Source: Bacillota bacterium (lineage in GTDB: Bacteria; Bacillota; Clostridia; Oscillospirales; Acutalibacteraceae). Taken from it: a stretch of DNA of 9,072 bases. Location of the stretch: positions 1-9,072 of the forward strand of contig JAEWRF010000209.1 in NCBI GenBank assembly GCA_023460155.1, written 5' to 3'. How positions within the stretch are numbered: the first letter of the stretch is position 1; each line of letters starts with the position of its first letter. Shown here piece after piece: positions 1 to 5,098 of this stretch. The notes under the pieces were generated by a model, which saw nothing but the letters and a program-made list of their open reading frames with translations, was not told where the DNA came from and did not search any database. A program made the translations under genes and the position numbers.

Positions 1-20
1 ATAGAATAAAAAGGAAATAA

Positions 21-1241
21 TTGAATGTGAAGGCGATCAGTGAAATGAAAAAAACAGTCTTTTCCTTATTCCTTGTGCTGTCAATGGCCTTTTTGTCCGT
101 ATTCCCGGCGGCTGCCGCAGTGAATAAGCCCGTTCCTGCTCTCAGCAGCACGGAGCTGGAACTGCAGGTTTCCGACAGCGCTCAGCTGAACGCTTCTCTC
201 GGTGGGGCCGATGTGACGGGGGGCCTGCTCTGGACTTCTGACACGCCGTCCGTGGTTGTGGTAAGCCGCGGAACGGTCCGCGCGGTGGCTCCGGGCATGG
301 CCAGAGTGACGGCGACGACGGGCGACGGCAGAAACGCAAGCTGCACTGTGCGGGTTGCCCTGAAGGGAATCGACGTTTCCAGCTATCAGGGAGCAATCTC
401 CTGGAGCGACGTCAAAAGCAGCGGGATCGGCTTTGCCATTCTGCGCGACGGATACGGCGACGAGGACCCTGAGAACCAGACGGATTCCATGTTTGCAGCA
501 AACTATGACGGCGCCGTCGCGGCGGGAATCAAAGTCGGCGTTTACCATGTGAGCTATGCCCTTACCACGGACGACGCGGTCAAGGAAGCTAATCTGTGCC
601 TGAGCATATTAAACGGCCGTCATCTTGATTATCCGGTATTCCTGGATGTGGAACCCGACCCGTCAAATAAAACGGGTCAGGCTTCCCTGACGAACGATCA
701 GCTGAGCGCAATGGCCGCGGCCTTCTGCAGTGCCATCCAGAACGCGGGTTATCAGGCGGGAGTATACAGCACGGATGATATTCTGAGCAAGCGCCTGACC
801 GGCTCCGTTCTGGCTCCCTATTCCAAGTGGGTGGCGAATCCCGATGCGGCAAAACCGACGTATACCGGATACTCGCTCTGGCAGTATTCCCAGCAGGGAG
901 CCGTTGCCGGCATTGCCGGAGCGGTCGATCAGGATAACTCCTACCGCGATTATCCGAATCCGGCTCCCGCGCCTATGGATATCTCCATCCTGTCCGACAG
1001 CCCGGCATCTCTGACCCTGACGAAGGGCAAGACTTATTCCTTTAAGTTTACGCCGAACGGAATTTCCGGCACCCCGTCGTTCCAGAGCGGGAATGCGGGA
1101 GCGGTCCGGATCGTATCCTCCGTTCAGGCAGGTGGAAGTTACTTTGTCAAAATTTCCGCAGTGGGGAAGGGGAGTACGTCTCTCTATTCTGTGCTGCCCG
1201 GTCAGAAGCCCGTGCGCCGTTGCGTCGTGACCGTACAGTGA
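21..1241 (+). CDS. Secreted GH25 lysozyme (muramidase) with N-terminal Ig-like (BIG2) domain
   Basis: Probably an exported cell-wall hydrolase cutting the MurNAc-GlcNAc bond of peptidoglycan. From the TTG start, residues 1-33 form a signal peptide (KK, a hydrophobic stretch, then an Ala-rich cleavage region). Residues about 37-112 resemble a bacterial Ig-like BIG2 domain (SAQLNASL, WTSDTPSVVVV, VTATTGDG). The GH25 domain spans about 115-310. It opens with KGIDVSSYQG, carries the catalytic pair in FLDVEPD (D209, E211), and closes near LWQYSQQG and VDQDNSY. A Pro-rich linker and a roughly 90-residue beta-type C-terminal domain follow; the latter may bind wall and is unassigned. The start is ambiguous. 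TTG at 21 has AAAAGGA (9-15) five bases upstream. ATG at 45 has GAAGG (29-33) and gives an equally good signal peptide (398 residues). The promoter lies outside the window. Family assignment is firm; the role (wall turnover, sporulation or attack on other cells) is not known. Confidence 0.92.
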   Translation: MNVKAISEMKKTVFSLFLVLSMAFLSVFPAAAAVNKPVPALSSTELELQVSDSAQLNASLGGADVTGGLLWTSDTPSVVVVSRGTVRAVAPGMARVTATTGDGRNASCTVRVALKGIDVSSYQGAISWSDVKSSGIGFAILRDGYGDEDPENQTDSMFAANYDGAVAAGIKVGVYHVSYALTTDDAVKEANLCLSILNGRHLDYPVFLDVEPDPSNKTGQASLTNDQLSAMAAAFCSAIQNAGYQAGVYSTDDILSKRLTGSVLAPYSKWVANPDAAKPTYTGYSLWQYSQQGAVAGIAGAVDQDNSYRDYPNPAPAPMDISILSDSPASLTLTKGKTYSFKFTPNGISGTPSFQSGNAGAVRIVSSVQAGGSYFVKISAVGKGSTSLYSVLPGQKPVRRCVVTVQ

Positions 1242-1304
1242 CTGAAACGACGCTGCAACGATAGCAGAAAATGCGTGGAACCATTCTAATTAGCGCATAA
1301 AATT

Positions 1305-1336
1305 ATGAGGCGAACGATGAAAGTCGTTCGCCTCAT
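1305..1336. terminator. Perfect 13-bp hairpin, probable weak terminator
   Basis: Arms 1305-1317 (ATGAGGCGAACGA) and 1324-1336 are exact reverse complements around a 6-base loop. Read on the minus strand, the stem is followed by AATTTTATG, a short T-run. Read on the plus strand it is followed only by GCGTTTCT. It may end the lysozyme transcript 64 bases after its stop, but the better T-tract points to a minus-strand transcript, matching the possible gene remnant just beside it. Confidence 0.55.
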
Positions 1337-1342
1337 GCGTTT

Positions 1343-1393
1343 CTAAAAGATATTTTCCTGTGCCATCTTTTCATCGATCGCTTCCACACGGTC
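1343..1393 (-). pseudogene. Possible decayed 3' end of a minus-strand gene
   Basis: On the minus strand, the codons ending at the TAG at 1345-1343 read DRVEAIDEKMAQENIF, a hydrophilic, protein-like C-terminus. The hairpin at 1336-1305 starts six bases further on, as a terminator would. The same frame is closed by another TAG at 1396-1394. Beyond that it reads on as protein-like sequence (about FEIFESSTIKWAC) toward the blaI-like promoter. This would fit the tail of a gene displaced by arrival of the BlaI/BlaR1 pair. I do not recognise the family, and a short open stretch can arise by chance, so confidence is low. Confidence 0.27.
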
Positions 1394-1454
1394 CTAACAC
1401 GCCCACTTTATGGTTGAAGATTCGAATATCTCAAAAGAATTATCGATTAAGCTA

Positions 1455-1483
1455 TTGACTTTCAGGTCTATTGAGTATAGACT
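1455..1483 (+). promoter_or_regulatory. Promoter of the BlaI/BlaR1-like operon
   Basis: A -35 element TTGACT (1455-1460) and a -10 candidate TAGACT (1478-1483) are separated by 17 bp. An alternative -10 is TATAGA (1476-1481) with a 15-bp spacer. The first operator-like dyad covers the spacer and -10, so a bound repressor would exclude RNA polymerase. The start site would be about 1490, leaving a leader of roughly 40 bases. Confidence 0.6.
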
Positions 1484-1511
1484 TAAAGCATCAGGTCGAT
1501 AAACAATAGAC
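1466..1511. promoter_or_regulatory. Two matching BlaI-type operator dyads
   Basis: Dyad 1 at 1466-1482 is GTCTAT-N5-ATAGAC (perfect arms). Dyad 2 at 1495-1511 is GTCGAT-N5-ATAGAC (one mismatch). Both have the same half-site and the same 5-bp spacer, and their centres are 29 bp apart. Dyad 1 overlaps the -10 region. Dyad 2 lies just before the AAGGAGG ribosome binding site. BlaI/MecI repressors typically bind paired dyads in their own promoters, usually with TACA/TGTA half-sites. The half-site here differs, so the assignment rests on position and symmetry. Confidence 0.65.
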
Positions 1512-1527
1512 CAAGGAGGATCAATGT

Positions 1528-1890
1528 ATGAGTGATTATAAGCTTGCTCAAAGTGAAGCAAAATTTGCCGATTTAATCTGGCGATACGAACCGATTGGGT
1601 CCGGTGAATTGGTAAAGCTGTGTGAAAAAGAAATGAGTTGGAAAAAGTCCACTACTTACACGGTTCTCAAAAAACTGTGTGAGAAAGGCATCTTTCAAAA
1701 TGAAAATGCGGTTGTATTCTCCTTAATAAAAAAGGATGAGTTTTATGCCGGACAAAGCAGGCGCTTCGTGGAGGATACCTTCGGCGGTTCCCTTCCTAAA
1801 TTTCTCACAGCTTTCATCGGCGGCAAGAAGCTCAACGACCGCCAGGCCGAGGAGCTAAAAAAATTGATTGATGAACACAAGGAGGGATAA
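1528..1890 (+). CDS. BlaI/MecI/CopY-family transcriptional repressor
   Basis: Predicted DNA-binding repressor of 120 residues, the normal length for the family. The winged helix occupies about residues 5-75: LAQSEAKFADLIWRYEP, then the recognition region SWKKSTTYTVLKKLCEKGIF, then a wing ending in the FSLIKKDEF strand. The C-terminal part (about 80-118: RRFVEDTFGGSLPKFLTAF, then a charged helix) matches the family dimerisation domain, where the partner protease triggers cleavage. ATG at 1528 is chosen because AAGGAGG (1513-1519) lies 8 bases upstream; the ATG at 1524 is out of frame and stops at once. The gene sits two bases before the BlaR1-like gene, whose ribosome binding site is inside this gene's last codons, so the two are probably translationally coupled. 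The dyads in its promoter suggest autoregulation. No beta-lactamase follows. Confidence 0.9.
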   Translation: MSDYKLAQSEAKFADLIWRYEPIGSGELVKLCEKEMSWKKSTTYTVLKKLCEKGIFQNENAVVFSLIKKDEFYAGQSRRFVEDTFGGSLPKFLTAFIGGKKLNDRQAEELKKLIDEHKEG

Positions 1891-1892
1891 AT

Positions 1893-3053
1893 ATGACAGA
1901 CGGATTCCTTACAATTTTGAATATGAGCCTGACCGCCGGCTATGTAATTCTATTCATTCTTCTCATTCGGCTGCCACTGAAAAAGGCTCCGAAGGTCATT
2001 TCCTATGCTCTCTGGAGTGTTGCGGCTTTCAGGCTCATATGTCCCTTTTCATTTAAAAGTATTCTGAGCCTCATCCCCATGAACACCTCGCCGATTCCAC
2101 AGAATATCATGTATCAGCAGATACCGCAAATTAACAGCGGAAATACCGCCGTAGACAATTTTGTGAATCGTTTTCTGCCCCCGCCTGTTGCGACACAAAG
2201 TGCGAATCCCTTGCAAACCTGCACACAGATCGGCGCATATATCTGGCTTTTGGGTATTGCCGTTATGCTTATTTACAGTGTCGTTTCGGTGCTGATCTTA
2301 AAAAGCAGCCTGAAAAGGGCACGGCTTCTTGAGGGCAATCTTTACGAAGCCGACAATCTGAAAACGCCCTTCGTGCTGGGTGTATTCAGACCGAGAATTT
2401 TCATTCCCGCAGGACTGTCGGAAGAAGAAAAAAACTATATCATCCGACATGAACAAACACACATTCACAGGCTTGACCATATCATAAAGCCCTTTGCCTT
2501 TTTGGTTCTGAGTATCCATTGGTTTAATCCGCTGGTATGGATCGCCTTTGTTCTTATGAGCACAGATATGGAGCTTTCCTGCGACGAGCGTGTGCTAAAG
2601 GAAATGGGCGTAAATATCAAAAAAGCCTATTCTGCATCGCTTTTATCGTTGGCGACAGAAAAGCGTATTATAAACGGCTGTCCCGTTGCCTTCAGCGAGG
2701 GAAACGTTCGAGGCCGCATTAAAAATGTGCTGAATTATAAAAGACCAGCTTTTTGGGCTATGACAGCGGCTGTAATTGCTGTTATATGTGTCGGCATTGG
2801 ACTCATTGCCAATCCGAAGGAAATTGCAGTGAATAAAAACAACTCTTTAGACGCAATATATTGTCAATTAGGAAAGTCATCGGTTGATCCGAATGTTTAT
2901 ACCATTACGGCGGTTCCCAGCCGGATAAATGTTTATACCCTTACGGCGGTCCCCAACCGGAAAAATGTTTATACCATTACGGATGTCCCCAACCAGATAA
3001 ATGTTTGTACCGTTACGGCGGTCCCTAACCGGAAATCAGATATTCAGAAATAG
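1893..3053 (+). CDS. BlaR1-like M56 membrane metalloprotease with a repeat tail in place of a sensor domain
   Basis: Predicted membrane zinc protease that inactivates the upstream BlaI-type repressor on signal. Hydrophobic segments lie near residues 8-27, 36-53, 112-136, 195-220 and 285-306. The zinc site is HEQTH (H186, E187, H190), with MELSCDE about 40 residues later probably supplying the third ligand (E227). The FVLGVFRPRIFIPAGL region before HEXXH is typical of M56. After the last membrane segment, true BlaR1 proteins carry a penicillin-binding domain of about 250 residues. Here only about 80 residues remain, including four 12-residue repeats (334-381) and a short KSDIQK end. No SxxK penicillin-binding motif is visible there. 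The start at 1893 is supported by AAGGAGG (1879-1885). The gene could be a natural short-sensor form or one that has lost its sensor; the signal is unknown. Confidence 0.87.
   Translation: MTDGFLTILNMSLTAGYVILFILLIRLPLKKAPKVISYALWSVAAFRLICPFSFKSILSLIPMNTSPIPQNIMYQQIPQINSGNTAVDNFVNRFLPPPVATQSANPLQTCTQIGAYIWLLGIAVMLIYSVVSVLILKSSLKRARLLEGNLYEADNLKTPFVLGVFRPRIFIPAGLSEEEKNYIIRHEQTHIHRLDHIIKPFAFLVLSIHWFNPLVWIAFVLMSTDMELSCDERVLKEMGVNIKKAYSASLLSLATEKRIINGCPVAFSEGNVRGRIKNVLNYKRPAFWAMTAAVIAVICVGIGLIANPKEIAVNKNNSLDAIYCQLGKSSVDPNVYTITAVPSRINVYTLTAVPNRKNVYTITDVPNQINVCTVTAVPNRKSDIQK
2892..3035 (+). repeat. Four tandem 36-bp repeats encoding the BlaR1-like C-terminus
   Basis: Units begin at 2892, 2928, 2964 and 3000, each exactly 36 bp and in frame, with no spacers. 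They encode NVYTITAVPSRI, NVYTLTAVPNRK, NVYTITDVPNQI and NVCTVTAVPNRK. Units 1 and 3 end in Ile and units 2 and 4 in Lys, which suggests the array grew by doubling a 72-bp pair. Differences include silent changes, so the copies are not brand new. The alternating residues suggest extracytoplasmic beta strands. Confidence 0.93.
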
Positions 3054-3130
3054 CGGTGTTAAATATTCGAAAACCCCGGATTTTGGCATGATGAAGCGAT
3101 GAACATACTGGCCCGGCGATGATCTGAGAT

Positions 3131-3180
3131 AAAAAAGCAGACGCCCTCTCACAGAAGTGTGAAAGGATGTCTGCTTTTTT
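3131..3180. terminator. Bidirectional intrinsic terminator between convergent genes
   Basis: Arms of 23 bases (3131-3153 and 3158-3180) pair with a few mismatches around a GAAG loop. The stem is flanked by A6 (3131-3136) on the left and T6 (3175-3180) on the right, giving a U-tract in either direction. It would end the BlaI/BlaR1 operon on the plus strand and the LexA-like gene (stop at 3238) on the minus strand. The rest of 3054-3237 shows no gene I can support. Confidence 0.9.
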
Positions 3181-3237
3181 ATTGTCCCAAACCGGTTGCT
3201 GCTCGGCTCAATGTCGCTATGGGCTTTCTTTGTCTGC

Positions 3238-3855
3238 TCAGTAATACCGCATGCTGGAGACGACGCGCCCCAGAATTTCCACCTGCGGCACAATAATCGG
3301 CTTCATTGTCGGATTTTCAGGCTGCAGTCGGTAATGGCCCTTTTCTTTGAAAAAACGTTTGACGGTTGCCTCGTCGTCGATCATGGCCGCGACAATTTGT
3401 CCGTTTTCCGCATAAGAGGTCTGCTCTACAACGACAATATCGCCGTCGCGGATTCCCACGTCGATCATCGAAGTCCCCCTGACCCGCAGTGCGAACAGGT
3501 CGCCGCCTTGGCGTTCGTTCCGCGGCAGATAACCGACAAAATCGTCCAGATTTTCCACGGCCGTGATGGGAACGCCTGCCGCGATATTGCCGAGCAAAGG
3601 AACCTGCATGACCGGCCCGGTTTCCCGCCTGGGCAATTCCCTCAGCCTCGCCTGCGGACGCTCATATTCCATGAGGTCGCCCGGCTGGCAGTGGAGAATG
3701 CCGCACAGGGTCGCGATTGCGTCCGTCGTAACGCTTTTTCCTTCGCGCAGCTTCTGCAGAGTGCTTTGGGAAAGAAGATTATCCTTTCGGATCCGGTAGG
3801 TCGATAGGCCTTCACTTTTCATGAGAGCAAACAGCTTGCTGTAATCCATTGGCAT
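3238..3855 (-). CDS. LexA-like repressor: XRE-type HTH fused to S24 autoprotease
   Basis: Predicted SOS-type repressor that cleaves itself when stimulated by RecA filaments. From the chosen start (205 residues), residues 3-65 form a Cro/C1-type helix-turn-helix (LSTYRIRKDNLLSQSTLQKL, IATLCGILHCQPGDLMEYE). The E. coli-type LexA winged helix is absent. The C-terminal S24 domain has a cleavage site at A93-G94 (NIAAGVPI), the nucleophile in RGTSM (S129) and the general base in DDEATVKRFF (K166), so it should be active. The frame is open to 3900, but that stretch overlaps the TATAAT box of its own promoter. ATG at 3855 has GGGTGA five bases upstream; ATG at 3849 is also possible. It diverges from a small membrane protein gene across a region holding three matching dyads, which suggests autoregulation. 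It may be the SOS LexA with an altered DNA-binding domain, or a paralogue or prophage-type repressor. Confidence 0.88.
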   Translation of the reverse strand: MPMDYSKLFALMKSEGLSTYRIRKDNLLSQSTLQKLREGKSVTTDAIATLCGILHCQPGDLMEYERPQARLRELPRRETGPVMQVPLLGNIAAGVPITAVENLDDFVGYLPRNERQGGDLFALRVRGTSMIDVGIRDGDIVVVEQTSYAENGQIVAAMIDDEATVKRFFKEKGHYRLQPENPTMKPIIVPQVEILGRVVSSMRYY

Positions 3856-3888
3856 AGGCTTCACCCGTTCAGTTGAATTATCATTTCT

Positions 3889-3917
3889 ATTATACCACAA
3901 AAATGCACCTTATAAAG
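3889..3917 (-). promoter_or_regulatory. Promoter of the LexA-like gene
   Basis: On the minus strand, TATAAT (3894-3889) is preceded by TG one base away, an extended -10. The matching -35 position (3917-3912, CTTTAT) is poor, as is common with extended -10 promoters. Operator-like dyad 1 (3906-3919) covers this -35 position, which fits autorepression. The start site would be about 3882, giving a leader of roughly 27 bases to ATG 3855. Confidence 0.7.
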
Positions 3918-3991
3918 TGTCGGTTTGCCTAAAATTATGCACCTTAATTCGTGCATAATGAAGCTTGAACATGCACCTTATAAGGAGTATG
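3903..3991. promoter_or_regulatory. Three operator-like repeats at exact 34-bp spacing
   Basis: ATGCACCTTA begins at 3903, 3937 and 3971, exactly 34 bp apart. Each copy starts an imperfect 14-bp dyad: CACCTTATAAAGTG (3906-3919), CACCTTAATTCGTG (3940-3953) and CACCTTATAAGGAG (3974-3987), consensus CACCTTATAAGGTG. Copy 2 is also part of a longer dyad, ATGCAC-N8-GTGCAT (3937-3956). Copy 1 overlaps the LexA-like gene's -35; copy 3 exactly fills the -35/-10 spacer of the divergent promoter. These are probably the repressor's binding sites. They do not match the Gram-positive SOS box (GAAC-N4-GTTC) or the E. coli box (CTGT-N8-ACAG). Confidence 0.8.
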
Positions 3992-3993
3992 AT
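3965..3993 (+). promoter_or_regulatory. Promoter of the divergent small membrane protein gene
   Basis: TTGAAC (3965-3970) and TATGAT (3988-3993) are separated by exactly 17 bp. The spacer begins with ATGCACCTTA and contains operator-like dyad 3, so repressor binding would block the promoter. Transcription would start near 4000, about 29 bases before the chosen ATG. Confidence 0.68.
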
Positions 3994-4028
3994 TTGCGTA
4001 TAGTACAAGCAGTAAAGGAATGATAACT

Positions 4029-4292
4029 ATGTATTTGAAGTTCTCATATTTTATAAAGCTCTTTCTGATCGTAACGCTTTCCGGCGTTCTTTTGGCAGCC
4101 GTCGGGGTGGCGCCGGACCGGCCTTTTCTGTTCCTTGCCGTTTCCGCAGCATGCGTCTTCCTGATCCGTTTTCTCTGGAAATCGGTACGCAGAGAGGAAA
4201 CGCAGCGGCGTAGGCGCAGAAGAATCCGCCCGACTGAAAAGGGCGTTGTGGCTTCGCCGGAATGGAGACGGCCGGCCGGGCGGGCCGCGTAG
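4029..4292 (+). CDS. Small two-helix membrane protein with Arg-rich tail, probably LexA-like-regulated
   Basis: Predicted 87-residue inner-membrane protein of no family I recognise. Residues about 7-28 (YFIKLFLIVTLSGVLLAAVG) and 32-50 (PFLFLAVSAACVFLIRFLW) form two hydrophobic segments joined by a tight APDRP turn. The rest is cytoplasmic-type and very basic, with six consecutive arginines at 60-65 and several more to the end. ATG at 4029 is chosen because AAAGGA (4014-4019) lies 9 bases upstream; the in-frame ATG at 4020 touches that site. In Bacillus and Listeria the gene divergent from lexA is yneA, an SOS division inhibitor with a membrane anchor and LysM domain. This protein shares the position and a membrane anchor but has no LysM, so an SOS or cell-cycle role is only inferred from context. 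Confidence 0.68.
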   Translation: MYLKFSYFIKLFLIVTLSGVLLAAVGVAPDRPFLFLAVSAACVFLIRFLWKSVRREETQRRRRRRIRPTEKGVVASPEWRRPAGRAA

Positions 4293-4369
4293 GCGGGGCG
4301 GAGTTGGGTACGCTCATGTCTCCGGTTCTTTCTCCAGCGGCTCTGCCGGCCATTTCAAGCGGGGGAATG

Positions 4370-4480
4370 CTATTTCCGGCGTTTCCGGCAGTGATGCTTC
4401 TTTTTTTCCCCGTCCGGTTTCAGAAAAATAGCGATGCTGCCGAGGACAATGCCGGCCAGCATAGCAATAATAAATTTCAT
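4370..4480 (-). CDS. 36-residue membrane microprotein, possible -1 frameshift to 55 residues
   Basis: On the minus strand, AAGGAG (4495-4490) lies nine bases before ATG at 4480. The frame reads MKFIIAMLAGIVLGSIAIFL (one transmembrane helix), then KPDGEKKKHHCRKRRK and TAG at 4372-4370. It is hydrophobic then strongly basic, like many one-helix bacterial microproteins. Codons 25-27 contain A_AAA_AAG. Slipping back one base there would replace the basic tail with an acidic, Pro-rich tail (EASLPETPEIAFPRLKWPAE and onward), ending at TGA 4316-4314 for 55 residues in all. That second tail may be the ancestral one, broken by a change in the A7 run. A -10 candidate TAAAAT lies at 4521-4516 without a clear -35. 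The function is unknown. Confidence 0.6.
   Translation of the reverse strand: MKFIIAMLAGIVLGSIAIFLKPDGEKKKHHCRKRRK
4400..4406 (-). other. Candidate programmed -1 frameshift site with downstream stem-loop
   Basis: The minus-strand heptamer A_AAA_AAG is in the 0 frame (codons GAA AAA AAG), the same heptamer used by E. coli dnaX. Eight bases downstream starts CTGCCGG (4391-4385), which pairs perfectly with CCGGCAG (4349-4343) across a 35-base loop. That distance matches known stimulatory structures. A simple homopolymer mutation or sequencing error in the A7 run (4401-4407) would produce the same pattern. Confidence 0.42.
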
Positions 4481-4594
4481 ACGGTGCAGCTCCTTTCGCT
4501 TTATATCCAATCTCTATTTTATCCCTTTGAGTCAGGATTAGTCTCCGCAACCCTCTCGTAAAAAACAAAAGATACGGATCACATTCCGGCAACA

Positions 4595-4627
4595 ATGCCC
4601 CTGATGGCCGCATGGCATCAGGGGCAT
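4595..4627. terminator. Perfect 12-bp hairpin, probable terminator of the 73-residue gene
   Basis: Arms ATGCCCCTGATG (4595-4606) and 4616-4627 are exact reverse complements around a 9-base loop. It lies 28 bases past the stop of the minus-strand gene at 4656. T-runs on both sides are poor (minus strand: TGTTG after the stem), so termination may be weak; it could instead protect the transcript's 3' end. Confidence 0.55.
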
Positions 4628-4655
4628 TATGCTATCGCCTTCTATGTAGCCGGAT

Positions 4656-4877
4656 TTAGAGAATCACCGAAGAAGTGGAATCAATCTTGATTCCGCCGTC
4701 TTTGGTCCTTGAGAGCTTAGCCTTGTTACCGTTGCCGTCTTCGATTGTCATCTTTTCTATTTCGTTGGAGGTAAAAAAATTCACGGCATCGGATTCCACG
4801 AACACCGACCACTTTTTCACCTGGGCCTGCTCCGGCTCATATGCCTCCTGCATTGTTTGGGCAATTTCGTTGCTCAT
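4656..4877 (-). CDS. Hypothetical 73-residue acidic cytosolic protein
   Basis: I do not recognise this family. The chosen start, ATG at 4877, has AGGAGG (4891-4886) eight bases upstream. The frame is open to 4943 through a TTG, but that stretch is the promoter itself. The sequence begins MSNEIAQTMQEAYEPEQAQ (helical, acidic), followed by a likely beta-rich part (WSVFVESDAVNFFTSNEIEK, then MTIEDGNGNKAKLSRTKDGG and a hydrophobic end, SSVIL). There is no signal peptide or membrane segment. It is a single-gene transcription unit by its own promoter and the hairpin past its stop. A real gene is well supported by the promoter, ribosome binding site and composition; the role is unknown. Confidence 0.75.
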   Translation of the reverse strand: MSNEIAQTMQEAYEPEQAQVKKWSVFVESDAVNFFTSNEIEKMTIEDGNGNKAKLSRTKDGGIKIDSTSSVIL

Positions 4878-4914
4878 TGAAAAATCCTCCTGTGTGAAAT
4901 AATGATATATTTTT

Positions 4915-4943
4915 ATTATATCAGATAGGGAGAAGAATGCCAA
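4915..4943 (-). promoter_or_regulatory. Near-consensus sigma-A promoter of the 73-residue gene
   Basis: Minus strand: TTGGCA (4943-4938), a 17-bp spacer, then TATAAT (4920-4915) with TG one base upstream. This is among the strongest promoters in the window, and no operator-like dyad is visible in it. Transcription would start near 4908, about 30 bases before the ATG. It suggests steady high expression. Confidence 0.82.
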
Positions 4944-5042
4944 TGCTTTCCTTTTGAGGAGTTTGGAAGCTCCGATTCGCTTGGTGATTTATGCTTTAGC
5001 TGCCGCACCAACGCTCAAACAATGGGCCTTTTCCTTTCCCTG

Positions 5043-5051
5043 TGTTATAAT
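5043..5051 (+). promoter_or_regulatory. Extended -10 promoter candidate for the GNAT gene
   Basis: TGTTATAAT is a consensus extended -10. No good -35 is visible 17 bp upstream (TGGGCC at 5023-5028). The start site would be about 5058, giving a leader of roughly 40 bases. The intergenic stretch 4944-5042 holds nothing else I can support. Confidence 0.55.
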
Positions 5052-5098
5052 AAAAGAAACCGAAATTCTGAGCTTATTTCAAGCGTTGGAGGATCATT

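Noticed and set aside
21..1241. Lysozyme as a prophage endolysin
   Set aside because: It has a signal peptide and Ig-like domain, and no holin or phage structural genes are nearby.
2892..3035. 36-bp periodic repeats as a CRISPR array
   Set aside because: The units are contiguous with no spacers, and they are in frame at the end of a coding gene.
3196..3807. 203-codon plus-strand frame
   Set aside because: It is antisense to the LexA-like gene, whose domains and active-site residues are clear, and has no supporting start signals.
3856..3900. Upstream extension of the LexA-like protein to an ATG at 3900
   Set aside because: It overlaps the TATAAT -10 box of the gene's own promoter and has no ribosome binding site.
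4246..4613. Frames of about 60-100 codons on both strands, including the full minus-strand frame 4314-4613
   Set aside because: They lack ribosome binding sites and have shadow-like composition; only the segment below the slippery site of the minus frame is considered, as a possible frameshift tail.
4878..4943. Upstream extension of the 73-residue protein to a TTG at 4943
   Set aside because: That stretch is the -35/-10 promoter; AGGAGG lies directly before ATG 4877.
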